Origin: Charina bottae
Lineage: Eukaryota > Chordata > Lepidosauria > Squamata > Charinaidae
Reading direction: 5' to 3'
DNA: 64,000 nucleotides
Assembly (NCBI GenBank): GCA_023362775.1
Contig: JALMGJ010000002.1
Coordinates: forward strand, 109,361,981 to 109,425,980
The notes beneath the pieces were generated by a model. That model was not told where the DNA came from, did not search any database, and saw only the letters and a list, made by a program, of their open reading frames with translations. A program made the position numbers and the translations under genes. Positions 10,025 to 19,659 of this stretch are shown piece after piece (the first letter of the stretch is position 1; each line of letters opens with the position of its first letter).

Positions 10025-10670
10025 GCCTGTCCCAGTCCAGTCACAAGCAATAAATCAGGGAGGCAGTTGCAAACTTTATTGAGGAACGTATGAAGCAAAC
10101 AAACGGGGGGCCAGGAATTGTGAGCGCAAAATGCTCCCACACCACAGAAACAAGCCCACAAAAGTCCAACAAACTTGCCTTAAAATAGTTATGAGTTCAA
10201 AACAAGATTAGTCAAGCAAAGTCCAAGGGCCCAGAGGCTGTAGGAGGTTTGTCGGCCAGTCCAGAGTCAAGTCACGAGGTTTCCAATCAAGAGTCAAGGC
10301 ACATGAAGTCTGGGTAAGTAGTCGGTTGTTTCCAACGAACGGTCTGGGCTTGCAGCTCCCTTTAAATAGGGGCAGACCCGGGTGGAGCTTATTTAGGAGG
10401 GTGGGGCTACTTTCTCGCACGTAGCCTCCCAACCTCCACTCTTCCTCTCTCCTTTCTGCTCTCCTTGTTCTCAGACTGGGAGGGGGTGGCAACCCCTTGT
10501 CCTCATCCTCGCTGAGCAGCGGCATCTGACCCTGCTGCTCATTGGCCAGTCCCACTTCCTCTGCCTGCCCAGGCGGCCATTCGCCCGGTGCCTGATCACC
10601 CTCCAAGGCTGTCCCAGGGCCCGGCTGCCCTTCCCCGTCCTCCGACTCAGAATCCGAGCCCCCCATGATG
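10025..10670 (-). mobile_element. Solo LTR, minus strand
   Basis: The block is GC-rich against AT-rich flanks. Read on the minus strand it begins near TGGGGGGCTCGG and ends near GGGACA. It has a TATA-like TATTTAA at 10,372-10,378 and a poly(A) signal AATAAA at 10,075-10,080, in the order U3, R, U5. CTTACT at 10,019-10,024 and 10,671-10,676 may be the target duplication, but the boundary is uncertain. The 152-residue open frame 10,208-10,666 is an acidic, low-complexity reading across U3 and R (GSDSESEDGEGQPGP) and is unlikely to be a gene. No internal retroviral or gypsy genes adjoin. Confidence 0.6.
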
Positions 10671-10734
10671 CTTACTACTTATGTATCATCAAATCTAAAT
10701 GACTTATGGATATTTTTACTCTGATAGTTATAAA

Positions 10735-11160
10735 GCATAAAATCACATTTAAAAACAAACATAAAATACAATCAAATACAATAGCCATTGGCATCAATCC
10801 CATGTAACTTTGAAAGACCTTCCTCCTTCCACCAAAAAAAAAAAAAGTCTGTCTTGGCAGCCTTACAGAATACCACTAAAGTAGGTGCAATTTGGACCTC
10901 TAAGGGGAAGGGAGGAACAGAAAACATCTCCAACCAGTATGGATGTTCAGGATGCACTGATACTACCTGAAAATACTTAGGAACTAAGTCATGTAAGTTT
11001 CTATAGATCAAAACCAGCACTTTGACTTATACCAGAAACCTATTGGCAACCAATGCAGTCCTGTGGTGTTACATGGCTGAAACCACTGTCACCCACCAGC
11101 ATAGCCTAATTGTGTGGTGATGAGGTTACACGTCACTGTTGCCAAGGCCTCTGTAGAAGA
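10735..11160 (-). mobile_element. Old L2-clade fragment, 3' region
   Basis: The plus strand (ACCAGAAACCTATTGGCAACC, CAATGCAGTCCTGTGGTGTTACATGG) parallels 12,300-12,360, the RT C-terminal region. The lower-coordinate part parallels the C-terminal end and 3' UTR. It is strongly diverged and not open. Confidence 0.6.
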
Positions 11161-11304
11161 ATTTTTAGGAGCTCATTTGGACAAGAGACCAGCATACAAT
11201 TCCACTGAAGCACAAATTGGATTATTTTCATATTGGAGGAAAAAGACAAACCTAAAATGGGTAGGGATGCAACCCTCTGCATAGACTTATGCACATTACA
11301 TCAT

Positions 11305-11508
11305 TTTTGTTGTTGTTCAGTCGTTTAGTTGTGTCTGACTCTTCGTGACCTCATGGACCATAGCACGCCAGGCTTTCCTGTCCTCCACTGTCTCCCGGAG
11401 TTTGCTCAAGTTCATGTTCATTGCATCGGTGATGCTATCTAACCATCTCATCCTCTGCCGTCCTCTTCTCCTTTTGCCTTCAGTCTTTCTCAGCATCAGG
11501 GTCTTTGC
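11305..11508 (-). mobile_element. BovB 3' end, 5'-truncated
   Basis: 204 bases of BovB 3' end, minus strand (plus strand GTTCAGTCGTTTAG, CGTGACCTCATGGACC). It is bounded by a perfect 13-base target duplication CACATTACATCAT at 11,292-11,304 and 11,509-11,521. It belongs to the same BovB subfamily as the older copy at 60,160, and differs from the 63 kb copy. Confidence 0.93.
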
Positions 11509-11971
11509 CACATTACATCATACATTTAAGCAATACAGCAAGCAATTGGGTTATGGTAAAATGCATGTTAGTGAGGGGAGGATGATGAAGTAATACGGTG
11601 AATACAAAGAGTTAAAAGAGGCCTTTGAACGTGTCATGCTGAAATGTGACTTTTCCTAGGAGTTATCAAATGTCTTGTTTCTCAGCATCTGAATCAGCAT
11701 TCTTTGTGTTCAAGCGTTTTATTGCGGAGCTAGCAGTTTTGTTTTGTTTCACTTCGTTTAGAAAGTGCACATAGGGAAAGGGTGAGTGCCTTTTTTTATT
11801 TTTATTATTTTTATTATTCAAATTTATTCCCCGCCCATCTCCCATGCAAGGGACTCTGGGCGGGTTACAATAAATAAAAATTTAAAACTATACAAAATAT
11901 CTAAAAACACAAACAAAACATAATAAAATAAAATCCAGGATGGGCTTGGACCCGCAGAATAGATAGTAGAG

Positions 11972-14290
11972 CTATGGGGCAAGCCAACCCCAGGAGGCAC
12001 TACCACCTCCGTCGTCCCAGGCCAGGTGGCAAAGCCAGGTCTTAAGGGCCTTCCGAAAGGCCAGGAGGGAGGGGGCCAGTCTCACCTCCGGGGGCAGAAT
12101 ATTCCACAAGGCGGGCGCTATCGCAGAGAAGGCACGCCTCCTGGACCCCGCTAGATGGAATTGTCTTGTTGAGGGGGTCCGAAGCATGCCCTCCCTGCAT
12201 GTACGGGTGGGGCGGGTCGACGTTATCGGGACGAGACGGTCCCTCAGGTACCCTGGTCCTATGCCATGTAGGGCTTTAAAGGTAATCACCAACACCTTGA
12301 ATTGGACCCGGAAGCAAACTGGCACCCAATGCAGCTCGCGAAGCAGAGGTGTTACATGTGCCGATCTTCTGGCACTCATAACTGCTCGCGCCGCTGCATT
12401 CTGCACCAGCTGAAGCTTCCGGATACTCTTCAAGGGTAGCCCCATGTAGAGCGCATTACAATAGTCTATACGGGAGATGACAAGGGCGTGAGTGACTGTT
12501 CGGAGGGCCTCCCGATCCAGGAAAGGGCGTAACTGGTGCACAACTCGCAGCTGTGCAAAGGCCCTCCTGGCCACGACTGCCACCTGCTCTTCAAGCAGGA
12601 GTCGCGAGTCCAGGAGGACCCCCAGATTCTGCACTGGATCCGAGTGGGGTAGTGCAACCCCCCCCAGAACCAAAGATGACAACTTCCCGGATCCAGGGGG
12701 GCCATCAATCCACAGCCACTCCATCTTACCAGGGTTCAGTTGAAGCCTGTTGTTCCCCATCCAGACCCCCACAGCCTCCAGGCACTGAGATAAGGCATTG
12801 ACCGCATCACTTACTTCACCCGGGACGGAGATGTATAACTGGGTATCATCAGCATATTGGTGATACCTCATCCCGTGGTTACGGATGATCTCGCCCAGTG
12901 GCTTCATGTAGATGTTAAATAGGAGTGGAGAGAGAACCGACCCCTGCGGCACCCCACAAGTCAGGGGTCGCGGGTCAGCTCTCTCCTCCCCTATCAACAC
13001 CGACTGGGAGCGGCCCTGGAGAAAGGAGGCGAACCAGCGCAAAACCACACCGCCCGCTCCCAACTCCTCGAGCCGCTCCAAAAGTATACCATGGTCGACG
13101 GTATCGAAAGCCGCTGAGAGATCTAAGAGAGCAAGGATGGATGCACTCCCTCCATCCCGCTCTCGCCAGAGATCATCCATAAGTGCGACCAATGCGGTCT
13201 CCGTCCCATATCCCGGCCTGAAACCTGACTGGAAGGGGTCCAGATAATCCGTTTCATCCAGAATCCTCTGGAGTTGCAACGCCACCACCTTCTCAACCAC
13301 CTTTCCTAAAAAGGGAAGGTGGGAGACTGGGCGAAAATTGCCCAGGATTGTAGGGTCCAGGGAAGGTTTCTTGAGGAGGGGGTGCACCAGCGCCACCTTA
13401 AAGGCCGCCGGGAACACCCCCTCACTCAAGGACGAATTAATCATCACCTGGACCCAGCCACATGTCACCTCACTAGCTGATTTCACCAGCCAGGAGGGAC
13501 ATGGGTCAAGCTGGCATGTGGTGGCGTTTACAATCCGGAGGATCCTGTCTACTTCATCAGGCGCAACAGGATCAAACTGTTCCCAGATAACGTGGTAAGT
13601 ACGAGCCCCTGGCATCTCCCCAGATCTTGTCTCACGCTTGGAGTCCAACTTAGAATGAATCTGAGCGATTTTGTCCTGCAGATGCTCAGAAAACTCTTCC
13701 GAACGGCCCTGTAAGTGGGTCTCGCCCTGCTCCCGACCCAAAAGTGATCTTGTAATCTTGAAAAGGGCCATCGGGCGGCATTCTGCGGACGCAATAAGAG
13801 CGGAGAAATATTCACGTTTCGCCGCTCTTACCGCCACAAGGTAGGCCTTAACTGCGGCTCTAGCTTGTGTTCGGTCAGATTCAGTCTTTGTCTTTCTCCA
13901 GCGGCGCTCTAGACGTCTCTTAACCCTCTTCAAAGCCCTTAACTCTTCCGTGAACCACGGAGAGCAGCGGGTCGAACAGGGCCGGAGAGGTCGCATAGGC
14001 GCGATCTTGTCCAGGGCTCCAGCCGTGGCTTTATTCCAGGCCGCGGCCAGGACCTCCACTGGAGCGTGAAGCAAGTCCTCGGGAATAACCCCCAGCTCAG
14101 CGGGTAAGATGCCAGGCTTGTCGATCAGAAGATCGCAAGTTCGGAGGTTCAAATCCCTAGCCCTGCGTGCAGAGTGAGCTCCTGCACTAGCTCCAGCTCT
14201 TGCCAACCTAGCAATTCGAAAGCATGCAAATGCAAGTAGATTAATAGGTACCACTTCGGTGGGTAGGTAACAGCGTTCCACGTGTGTCAT
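11972..14290 (-). pseudogene. L2 reverse transcriptase with SINE-derived start
   Basis: A 772-residue frame. Residues 1 to about 63 are translated from the antisense of an inserted SINE, and L2 sequence starts at LGVIPEDLL. The reverse transcriptase motifs are present: NFRPVSHLPFLGK (318-330), LLDLSAAFD with the first catalytic aspartate (388-396), PQGSVLSP (448-455) and QYADD with the catalytic pair (478-482). The L2 C-terminal signatures are DYCNALYMGLP, TPLLRELHWVPVCFR and FKALHG. The reading is unbroken to its stop at 11,972, which is unusual for a LINE copy. The ATG is supplied by the SINE, so translation as an independent protein is possible but unproven. Confidence 0.88.
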
Positions 14291-14430
14291 GCGGCCACAT
14301 GACCATGGAAGCGTCTTCGGACAACGCTGGCTCTTCGGCTAACAAACGGAGATGAGCACCGGCCCCTAGAGTCAGACACGACTGCACAAATGTGCGGGGG
14401 GAACCTTTACCTTTTTACCTTCTGAAACCT
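14089..14430 (+). mobile_element. tRNA-derived SINE (family C) inside L2
   Basis: Plus-strand SINE with A-box CTCAGCGGGTAAG, B-box GGTTCAAATCC (about 14,149) and 3' end GGGGGAACCTTTACC. It lies between L2 codons for RRLMDP.RFQ and ELG.IPEDLL, which are adjacent in copy 2 (18,780-18,800, the empty site). Compared with the copy at 50,591 it lacks about 10 bases of its 5' end, and no clean target duplication is visible. Confidence 0.9.
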
Positions 14431-15462
14431 CACTGGGTCCATCAGTCGCCGGGGGCGGACCAATCGAATAGGTCCCGCCTCCCTGCGGAGTGGGGTAGCA
14501 CAAGAGAGTCTCAGGGTCACCAGGGCGTGGTCTGACCATGACAATGGAGAAAGATGTAACTCTCCCCTCAGATCACATTGCCACTGCTCAGACAAGAAAA
14601 CTAAGTCCGGGGTGAGACCACTGTCACGAGTCGGGTCACGAATAATCTGAGACAGGCCCATAGCTGCCATGGTAGCCATGAACTCCCGGGCCGCCTCCGA
14701 GGACCGTCCCAGAGACGGCAGATTGAAGTCCCCCAGAACCATAAGTCTGGGGAACTCCACCGCCAACCCCGAGACAGCCTCGAGCAGCTCAGGCAGGGAG
14801 GTTGCTACGCAGCAGGGAGGCTGGTACAGCAGCAACACTCCCAACTGTTCTCGTGAACCCAACTTGAAAAACAGGGTCTCACACCCGGTCACTTGTGGAG
14901 CAGCGCCCCTGAAGGCCACAAGGGACTCTCGGATGACCACTGCCACCCCTCCTCCCCTGCCCCGGTGTCTCGGCTGATGCCACACCCGAAACCCGGCTGG
15001 GCATATCTCCGAGAGGGCTACTCCCCCCTCTGGGCCCAGCCAGGTCTCGGTAATACACGCCAGGTCGGCCCCCTCCTCTATGATTAGATCACCTATAAGG
15101 GGGGCCTTGTTGTTCACCGACCTGGCATTCAGCAGCAGCAGTCGGAGACCGGAGCCCACGAGGATCTGCTTACCAGGGCCTGGGTATGAACACGGGGGGC
15201 CGGAACGCGCCACCGGTAGCAAACACCGGGGGCGCCTTCCCCAATGATGGCCTGCCCTCCGGTTCCCGTCATACCGTCCCCTGCCCGTCACCACCTGAAT
15301 CAAATAGCCCGCCACACAGCCCCCAGAGATTCCCGGCTCTGGCCTGGTAGCCTCCACTCCCAGACCTCCGGAATTCCTGGGCTTAATCAAGGGTCCCTTA
15401 TCCCATTCATCCATCATACAGTCGCACACAATGTCGGGCAGTGACAAGACCCCCCAGTGCAC
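14407..15462 (-). pseudogene. L2 endonuclease domain (ORF2 part 1)
   Basis: A 351-residue frame holds the complete LINE apurinic-type endonuclease, which nicks target DNA to start reverse transcription. Visible active-site motifs are LLNARSVNNK (asparagine near residue 112), CITETWL (E139), GDFN (244-247) and SWSDH (SDH 310-312). It ends 20-odd residues later where a SINE interrupts the ORF after RRLMDPVRFQK. The reading continues in the 11,972-14,290 frame on the other side. The ATG at 15,462 may not be the natural start, since upstream residues are also open in related copies. Without the RT it cannot move itself. Confidence 0.85.
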
Positions 15463-15677
15463 CAGCTCTCGCTCTCGGCACTGTTAGGGTCCAGCACCAC
15501 CCCCGCTCATACTCTGTACCTCTCCCTCAACTTCTCTCACTGGTCAGGGAGAGGTACCAACGCCTTTGTCCTGTGAAAGTGAAAGGTCATCTGTGCAAGC
15601 ACCAAGTCATTACTGACCCTATGGAGGGACGCCACTTTCGCTGCCGTTTTCTAGGCAGACTTATAGCGGGGTGGTTT

Positions 15678-16036
15678 CGTTGGAGCGTGCATTTTCTTGC
15701 ACACGCAGAGTATCAGAAAACAATCAGCACCAGAGACCAATTAATGACGCCAGTCATTTTAGTAACTTAGTTGCAGTTATATTTGTTACTCATACAAACA
15801 GATATTTACAGTCTTCTTCCATATCCCTGGAAGTTTTACAATTCCACATACCAGATAGTAGAAACAAACAAACAGGAGTAAACAGAAACAGAAACAGACT
15901 AATCAGGGTGGGGCAGGCAGGTTCTTTTATACTCTTCAGCCTGAATCATGTGCTACCTGACCTTTTAAAGTTTGCAGGTGTTTACCTAATAAGGCTATAT
16001 TGCTATGACTTACCCTCAAGGAATAATACACCAACA
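15678..16036 (-). mobile_element. Copia-like solo LTR
   Basis: The 359-base block begins TGTTGG and ends CCAACG on the minus strand (inverted repeats at the ends). It is flanked by the 5-base duplication AAACC (plus strand GGTTT at 15,673-15,677 and 16,037-16,041) and carries TATAAAA at 15,925-15,931 in the right place for a promoter. Removing it and one GGTTT restores a continuous SINE. TGTTGG...CCAAC ends and a 5-bp duplication fit Ty1/copia elements. Confidence 0.85.
15925..15931 (-). promoter_or_regulatory. TATA box of solo LTR
   Basis: TATAAAA on the minus strand, about 105 bases into the 359-base LTR, preceding the likely R region. It is positioned as an RNA polymerase II core promoter. 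Confidence 0.6.
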
Positions 16037-16250
16037 GGTTTGCCATTCCCTTCCCCAGTCGTGATTACCTTTCCCCCAGCTTAGCTGGGTACTCATTTTA
16101 CCGACCTCGGAAGGATGAAAGGCTGAGTTGACTCGAGGCGGCTACCTGAGAAACCGACTTCTGCTGGGATCGAACTCAGGTCGTGGGGAGAGTTTCGGTT
16201 GCAGTACTGCCACCTACCACTCTGGGCCACACAAGGCCTTGAGTGCCTTT

Positions 16251-16761
16251 GAGGAAGGGGCAATTTTCTTGCCTACCCTCAACAGTAGGTAGTGTGAGGT
16301 TTTGCTGCAATTTCTTGCCAGCCACACCAATCCTAACTTGGAAGCCATGTCAGGGGAACAACACATCAAACGTTCTGGGAAGTGTAATTAGGAAGCTGCA
16401 GTGAACCCTTTCTTGCAATACAAATGCTGTGGGCTTTTCTGCAGAATTTGGAAGGTTTTATCCAGCCTAAGAATATTTTGGCAATGCCTCACCCACAAAG
16501 AAGTCAGTAGAAAATTAGTTGTACTTTTTTTCTTGGAGAAAACAGCATTGCTTAGGAGACTAAGAGGGAGCATGGTGCCTTAGTCTTAATAATGGAAAAT
16601 ATTAAAACAACAGAGAGCTGGTCTGTATCATTTTCTACAGATACAAAGAGTAATTGAAGACTGATGTTTTGGGAGGAAAGAGGAAAAGTTCACATGAGAA
16701 TAAAGTATGGAGCAGGAAGGGTTTTTTAAATAAAAAACAGATTCTACTGAGAGAATGCCTA
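16251..16761. other. Unassigned stretch
   Basis: No gene or known repeat is recognised. It is the original host flank of the composite insertion. Confidence 0.5.
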
Positions 16762-17030
16762 ACAAAGCTTGGGAACAGTGGTTAAGGCACCAGGCTAGAA
16801 ACCAGGAGATTGAGAGTTCTAGTCCCGCCTTAGGCATGAAAGCTGGCTGGGTGACCTTGGGCCAGTCACTCTCTCTCAGGCCAACTCACCTCACAGGTGA
16901 AAATAAATGTTGTGTGGAAAATAGGAGGAGGAAGGAGTACTAGGTATGTTTGCCGCCTTGAGTTATTTATAAAAATAATAAAGGCGGGATAGAAAATAAA
17001 TAAATAAACAAACAAACAAACAAACAAACA
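16762..17030 (+). mobile_element. Sauria-type SINE with AAAC tail
   Basis: It has GGTTAAGGCACCAGGC, the B-box region GAGAGTTCTAGTCCCGCC, GTGACCTTGGGCCAGTC and the family 3' end CCGCCTTGAGTTATTTATAA followed by AATAAAGGCGGGATA, then AAAT and AAAC tail repeats. It is well preserved apart from the first bases. Confidence 0.92.
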
Positions 17031-18044
17031 CAGTTGAGGCAGCAAGACAGTTAAGGATGGAAATGGGTTGATTAAAGAAGAGATCCTTGAGTCCAGGGAA
17101 AGCATGAGAAATAAATCAAATCAAATGAGGTATCTTTGTTATAGTCTTTGATCAGCCTTTATAATAGAAGAAGAAAAATAGTTTAGTCCAACAATTTGTT
17201 ATCAGGAAAAAAAGGAAAACAATAAAACAGTGAAACAACATATCTAATTAAAAGTTTTGCACACTTGTATAACTTGATAAAAATATTTGGCCACCTGGTG
17301 TGTGAATGTAGAGTCAGCATCCCTTAAAAAGAAATACATATAAAATCTATCAATATCTAGTTTTTAATCTACAGTAATCAGTAACCTCAAATTTAGAGAT
17401 GATTGGGGAGATCAAAGCATGTCATGGAGCATCATAAAAAGGACATCAGCAAGATTTTCTACCTCCCTGGATCCACAATTGCAAAGTCTCTGTAAATAAG
17501 GAGTCCCATGAAATCTTCCCGCCAGCAGTGAAAACATGAGAAAAATACTTGCCTTAGTTACACAAGGTACAAGTTATGTGGGAGAATTACTTTGGTAGGC
17601 TTTCTTTTGCATTGCCCTACTACCTAGGATTATGTTGCATTACCCTACTACCAATAAAGATCTTTCCAGAAATCTAAGCGGTTCTTGTTTCCTGAGCATG
17701 CCAGCCTCACAGGACTACACAGATGACAACTTTAAAAAAATGTTTATATCTTAAATCTATATGATCAAAAGTCCTCCCTTCTGCCTTTTCTTTGCAATGT
17801 TCTGCCCCCTGCCCTTTTCATAGAAGTGCCTGTACAACATGGCATACGTCCTCAATTTTTGAGGGATGGTCCATCACCAATTGTCTCTGCTCATCTGATG
17901 AGATCAGCAAGGTTAATAAGGCTTTAGAAAGACCTTGAAGACTTGGTTCCTCCCCCAGGTTCTGGGCCAGGATGTTACACAAGCCTGTTTTAATGTATTG
18001 ATTATGAGTTGCCTCCAATGCAATATGTTTTAATTATTTATTTT
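17031..18044. other. Unassigned; weak LTR and L2 hints
   Basis: No gene is recognised. Around 17,655-17,680 CCAATAAAGATCTTTCCAG looks like an LTR poly(A) region. Around 17,925-17,970 AAAGACCTTGAAGACTTGG recalls the L2 C-terminal KALKTW in plus orientation. Neither is long enough for a firm call. Confidence 0.35.
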
Positions 18045-18200
18045 ATTTTAGTATTTTATTAAATTTATATTACCGCCCATCTCCCCTAGCGGGGACCCTG
18101 GGCGATGCACAATAAAACAGAATTAAAATAAGTAAAAATTACAATAATACATAACATAACTTCCAAGAGTAAAATGTTAAAAATGGAGTACTGGGAGGCT

Positions 18201-18584
18201 TCAAGGGACCAGCCATCTCCAAGAGGAACTGTTGGCGTTTCCCTCCCAGGCAAGACGGCAAAACCAGGTCTTTAAGCCTTTCCGGAAGGTCGGGAGCGAG
18301 GAAACCAGCCTCAGCTCCGGGGGTAAGATATTCCAAAGGGTGGGCGCAACTGCAGAGAAGGCCCGCCTCCTGGACCCCGCTAGGTGGAACTCTTTAGTCG
18401 ATGGGGTCTGCAGCAAGCCCTCTCTGGCTGATTGAGTGGGACGGGTCGATGTTCTGGGGATGAGACGGTTCCTCAGGTAACCTGGCCCTATGCCATGTAG
18501 GGCTTTAAAGGTGATAACCAACACCTTGAATTGTACCCGAAAGCAAACCGGTACACAATGCAGCTCGTGTAACAACGGTGTCAC
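18201..18584 (-). pseudogene. L2 copy 2 C-terminal region
   Basis: 127 residues matching the end of the L2 protein: TPLLHELHCVPVCFRVQFK, FKALHGIGPGYLRNRL, FRKGLKTWFCRLAW. No RT active-site motifs remain because of the upstream deletion. Confidence 0.8.
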
Positions 18585-18885
18585 ATGGGCTGATCTTCTG
18601 GCCCCAGTAATTGTCTGCGCAGCTGCATTCTGGACCAGTTGAAGCTTCTAGATGGGCCGAATGAGGGAGGAGAGGTCGCACAGCTGCGATCCTATCCAGG
18701 GCCCCGGCGGCTTCTCTATTCCAGGCTGCCGCCAGGGCCTCTGCCGGACCATGCAACAGATCCTCGGGTATACTCCCCAGCTCCCTCTGAAACCTCATAG
18801 GGTCCATCAGTCGCCGGTGGCGGACCAATCGAATGGGTCCAGCCTCCCTGTGGAGTGGGGTGGTGCACGAGAGTTTCAAGGTCAC
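18505..18885 (-). pseudogene. L2 copy 2 linker across deletion joint
   Basis: 126 residues starting MTLKLSCTTPLHREAGPIR, running through RRLMDPMRFQRELGSIPEDLL (the uninterrupted form of the site where copy 1 has a SINE) and then out of frame beyond the deletion joint near 18,655. It serves as the empty-site reference for the SINE in copy 1. Confidence 0.75.
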
Positions 18886-18900
18886 CAGGGCGTGATCTGA

Positions 18901-19209
18901 CTATGACAGTGGGGACAGGTCTAACTCTCCTCTCAGATCGCTTTGCCATTGCTCAGACAAGAAAATTAAGTCTGGGGTGAGGCCACTTTCTCTAGTCGGG
19001 TCCCTAATTATCTGGGACAGGCCCATGGCTGCCATGGTAGCCATGAACTCCCGAGCCGCTTCTGAGGTTTGCCCCAGGGACGGCAGATTGAAGTCCCCCA
19101 GAACCATAAGTCTGGGGAACTCAACTGCCAACCCCGTGACGGCCTCCAGCAGCTCGGGCAGGGAGGTTACTATGCAGCAGGGAGGCTGGTACAGCAGCAA
19201 CACTCCCAA
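18901..19209 (-). pseudogene. L2 copy 2 endonuclease, part 2
   Basis: 102 residues continuing the endonuclease with MVLGDFNLPSLG and the DPTRESGLTPDL segment. It ends at LDLSPLS, where copy 1 reads SWSDHALV. A stop codon at the tryptophan position (TAG, plus-strand CTA at 18,901) therefore cuts off the SDH motif. Confidence 0.8.
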
Positions 19210-19215
19210 CTGTTC

Positions 19216-19659
19216 TCAGGAACCCAACTTAAAAAACAGGGTCTCACAACCGGCCACTTGTGGAGCAATGCCCCTTTGAGCCATTAGAGACTCTTGGATG
19301 ACAACCGCCACCCCACCTCCCCTGCCCCGGTGTCTCGGCTGCTGCCACACCTGAAACCTGACTGGGCACATTTCTGAGAGGGCAACCCCTCCCTCAGGGC
19401 CCAGCCAGGTCTCGGTGATACAAGCCAGGTCTGCCTCCTCCTCTGTGATCAGATCACATATGAGGGGGGCCTTGTTATTCACTGACCTGGCATTGAGGAT
19501 CAGCAGCCGGAGACCAGAGCCCTCAAGGATCTGTCGTCCAGGGCCTGGGTTTGAACTTGGAGGGCCGGAACACGCCACCGGTATCAAACACCAGGGGCGT
19601 CTTCCCTGAAGAAGGCCTGCCCTCCAGTTACCGTTATAACATCCACGACCCATCACCAC
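19216..19659 (-). pseudogene. L2 copy 2 endonuclease, part 1
   Basis: 147 residues with LILNARSVNNK, CITETWLGPEGG and the basic RHRGRGGGVAVV segment. The frame closes after CETLFFKLGS at an in-frame stop (TGA, plus-strand TCA at 19,216), where copy 1 continues with an arginine codon. The remainder of the domain follows at 18,901-19,209. Confidence 0.8.

Larger units (their letters stand above)
11794..15572 (-). mobile_element. L2-clade LINE copy 1, near-intact
   Basis: It encodes an apurinic-type endonuclease and a reverse transcriptase in one ORF that is split by a SINE insertion at about 14,090-14,430. The 3' UTR has the L2-family end GAGATGGGCGGGGAATAAAT (minus strand, 11,825-11,844) and an A/T tail at 11,794-11,824. 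Compared with copy 2 (18,045-21,000) it lacks the most 5' kilobase, so it is 5'-truncated. The long open frames and the 3' hallmark make this one of the youngest L2 copies here. Confidence 0.88.
11794..16239 (-). mobile_element. Composite insertion: SINE joined to L2
   Basis: TGAGTGCCTTT occurs at 11,783-11,793 and 16,240-16,250, so everything between appears to be one insertion (minus the later nested ones). On the minus strand the order is: tRNA-derived SINE (from 16,239), then a 5'-truncated L2 whose 3' tail ends at 11,794. Nested inside are a copia-like solo LTR (15,678-16,036) and a second SINE (14,089-14,430). Both partners have the same orientation, and the SINE 3' end is fused to the truncated L2 5' side. 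This is the arrangement expected if the reverse transcriptase switched template from L2 RNA to SINE RNA during integration. Independent insertions are the alternative. Confidence 0.6.
15573..16239 (-). mobile_element. tRNA-derived SINE (family B), split by LTR
   Basis: On the minus strand it has an A-box-like TGGCCCAGAGTGG (about 16,228-16,216), a B-box-like AGTTCGATCCC, the body GAGGTCGGTAAAATGAGTAC and the 3' end TGGTGCTTGCACAG. It is interrupted between GGCAAACC and CACCCCGC by an LTR. It forms the 5' end of the composite insertion. Confidence 0.85.

Noticed and set aside
10208..10666. A 152-residue acidic protein gene
   Set aside because: The frame spans U3 and R of an LTR, passes through the TATA-like box, and is compositionally biased rather than domain-like.
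12186..13598. Several plus-strand frames of 75-111 residues
   Set aside because: They are antisense shadows of the minus-strand L2 RT, with no family motifs of their own.
17655..17680. An LTR ending at CCAATAAAGATC
   Set aside because: A poly(A)-like signal alone, without a definable start, TATA box or TSD, is not enough to call an element.
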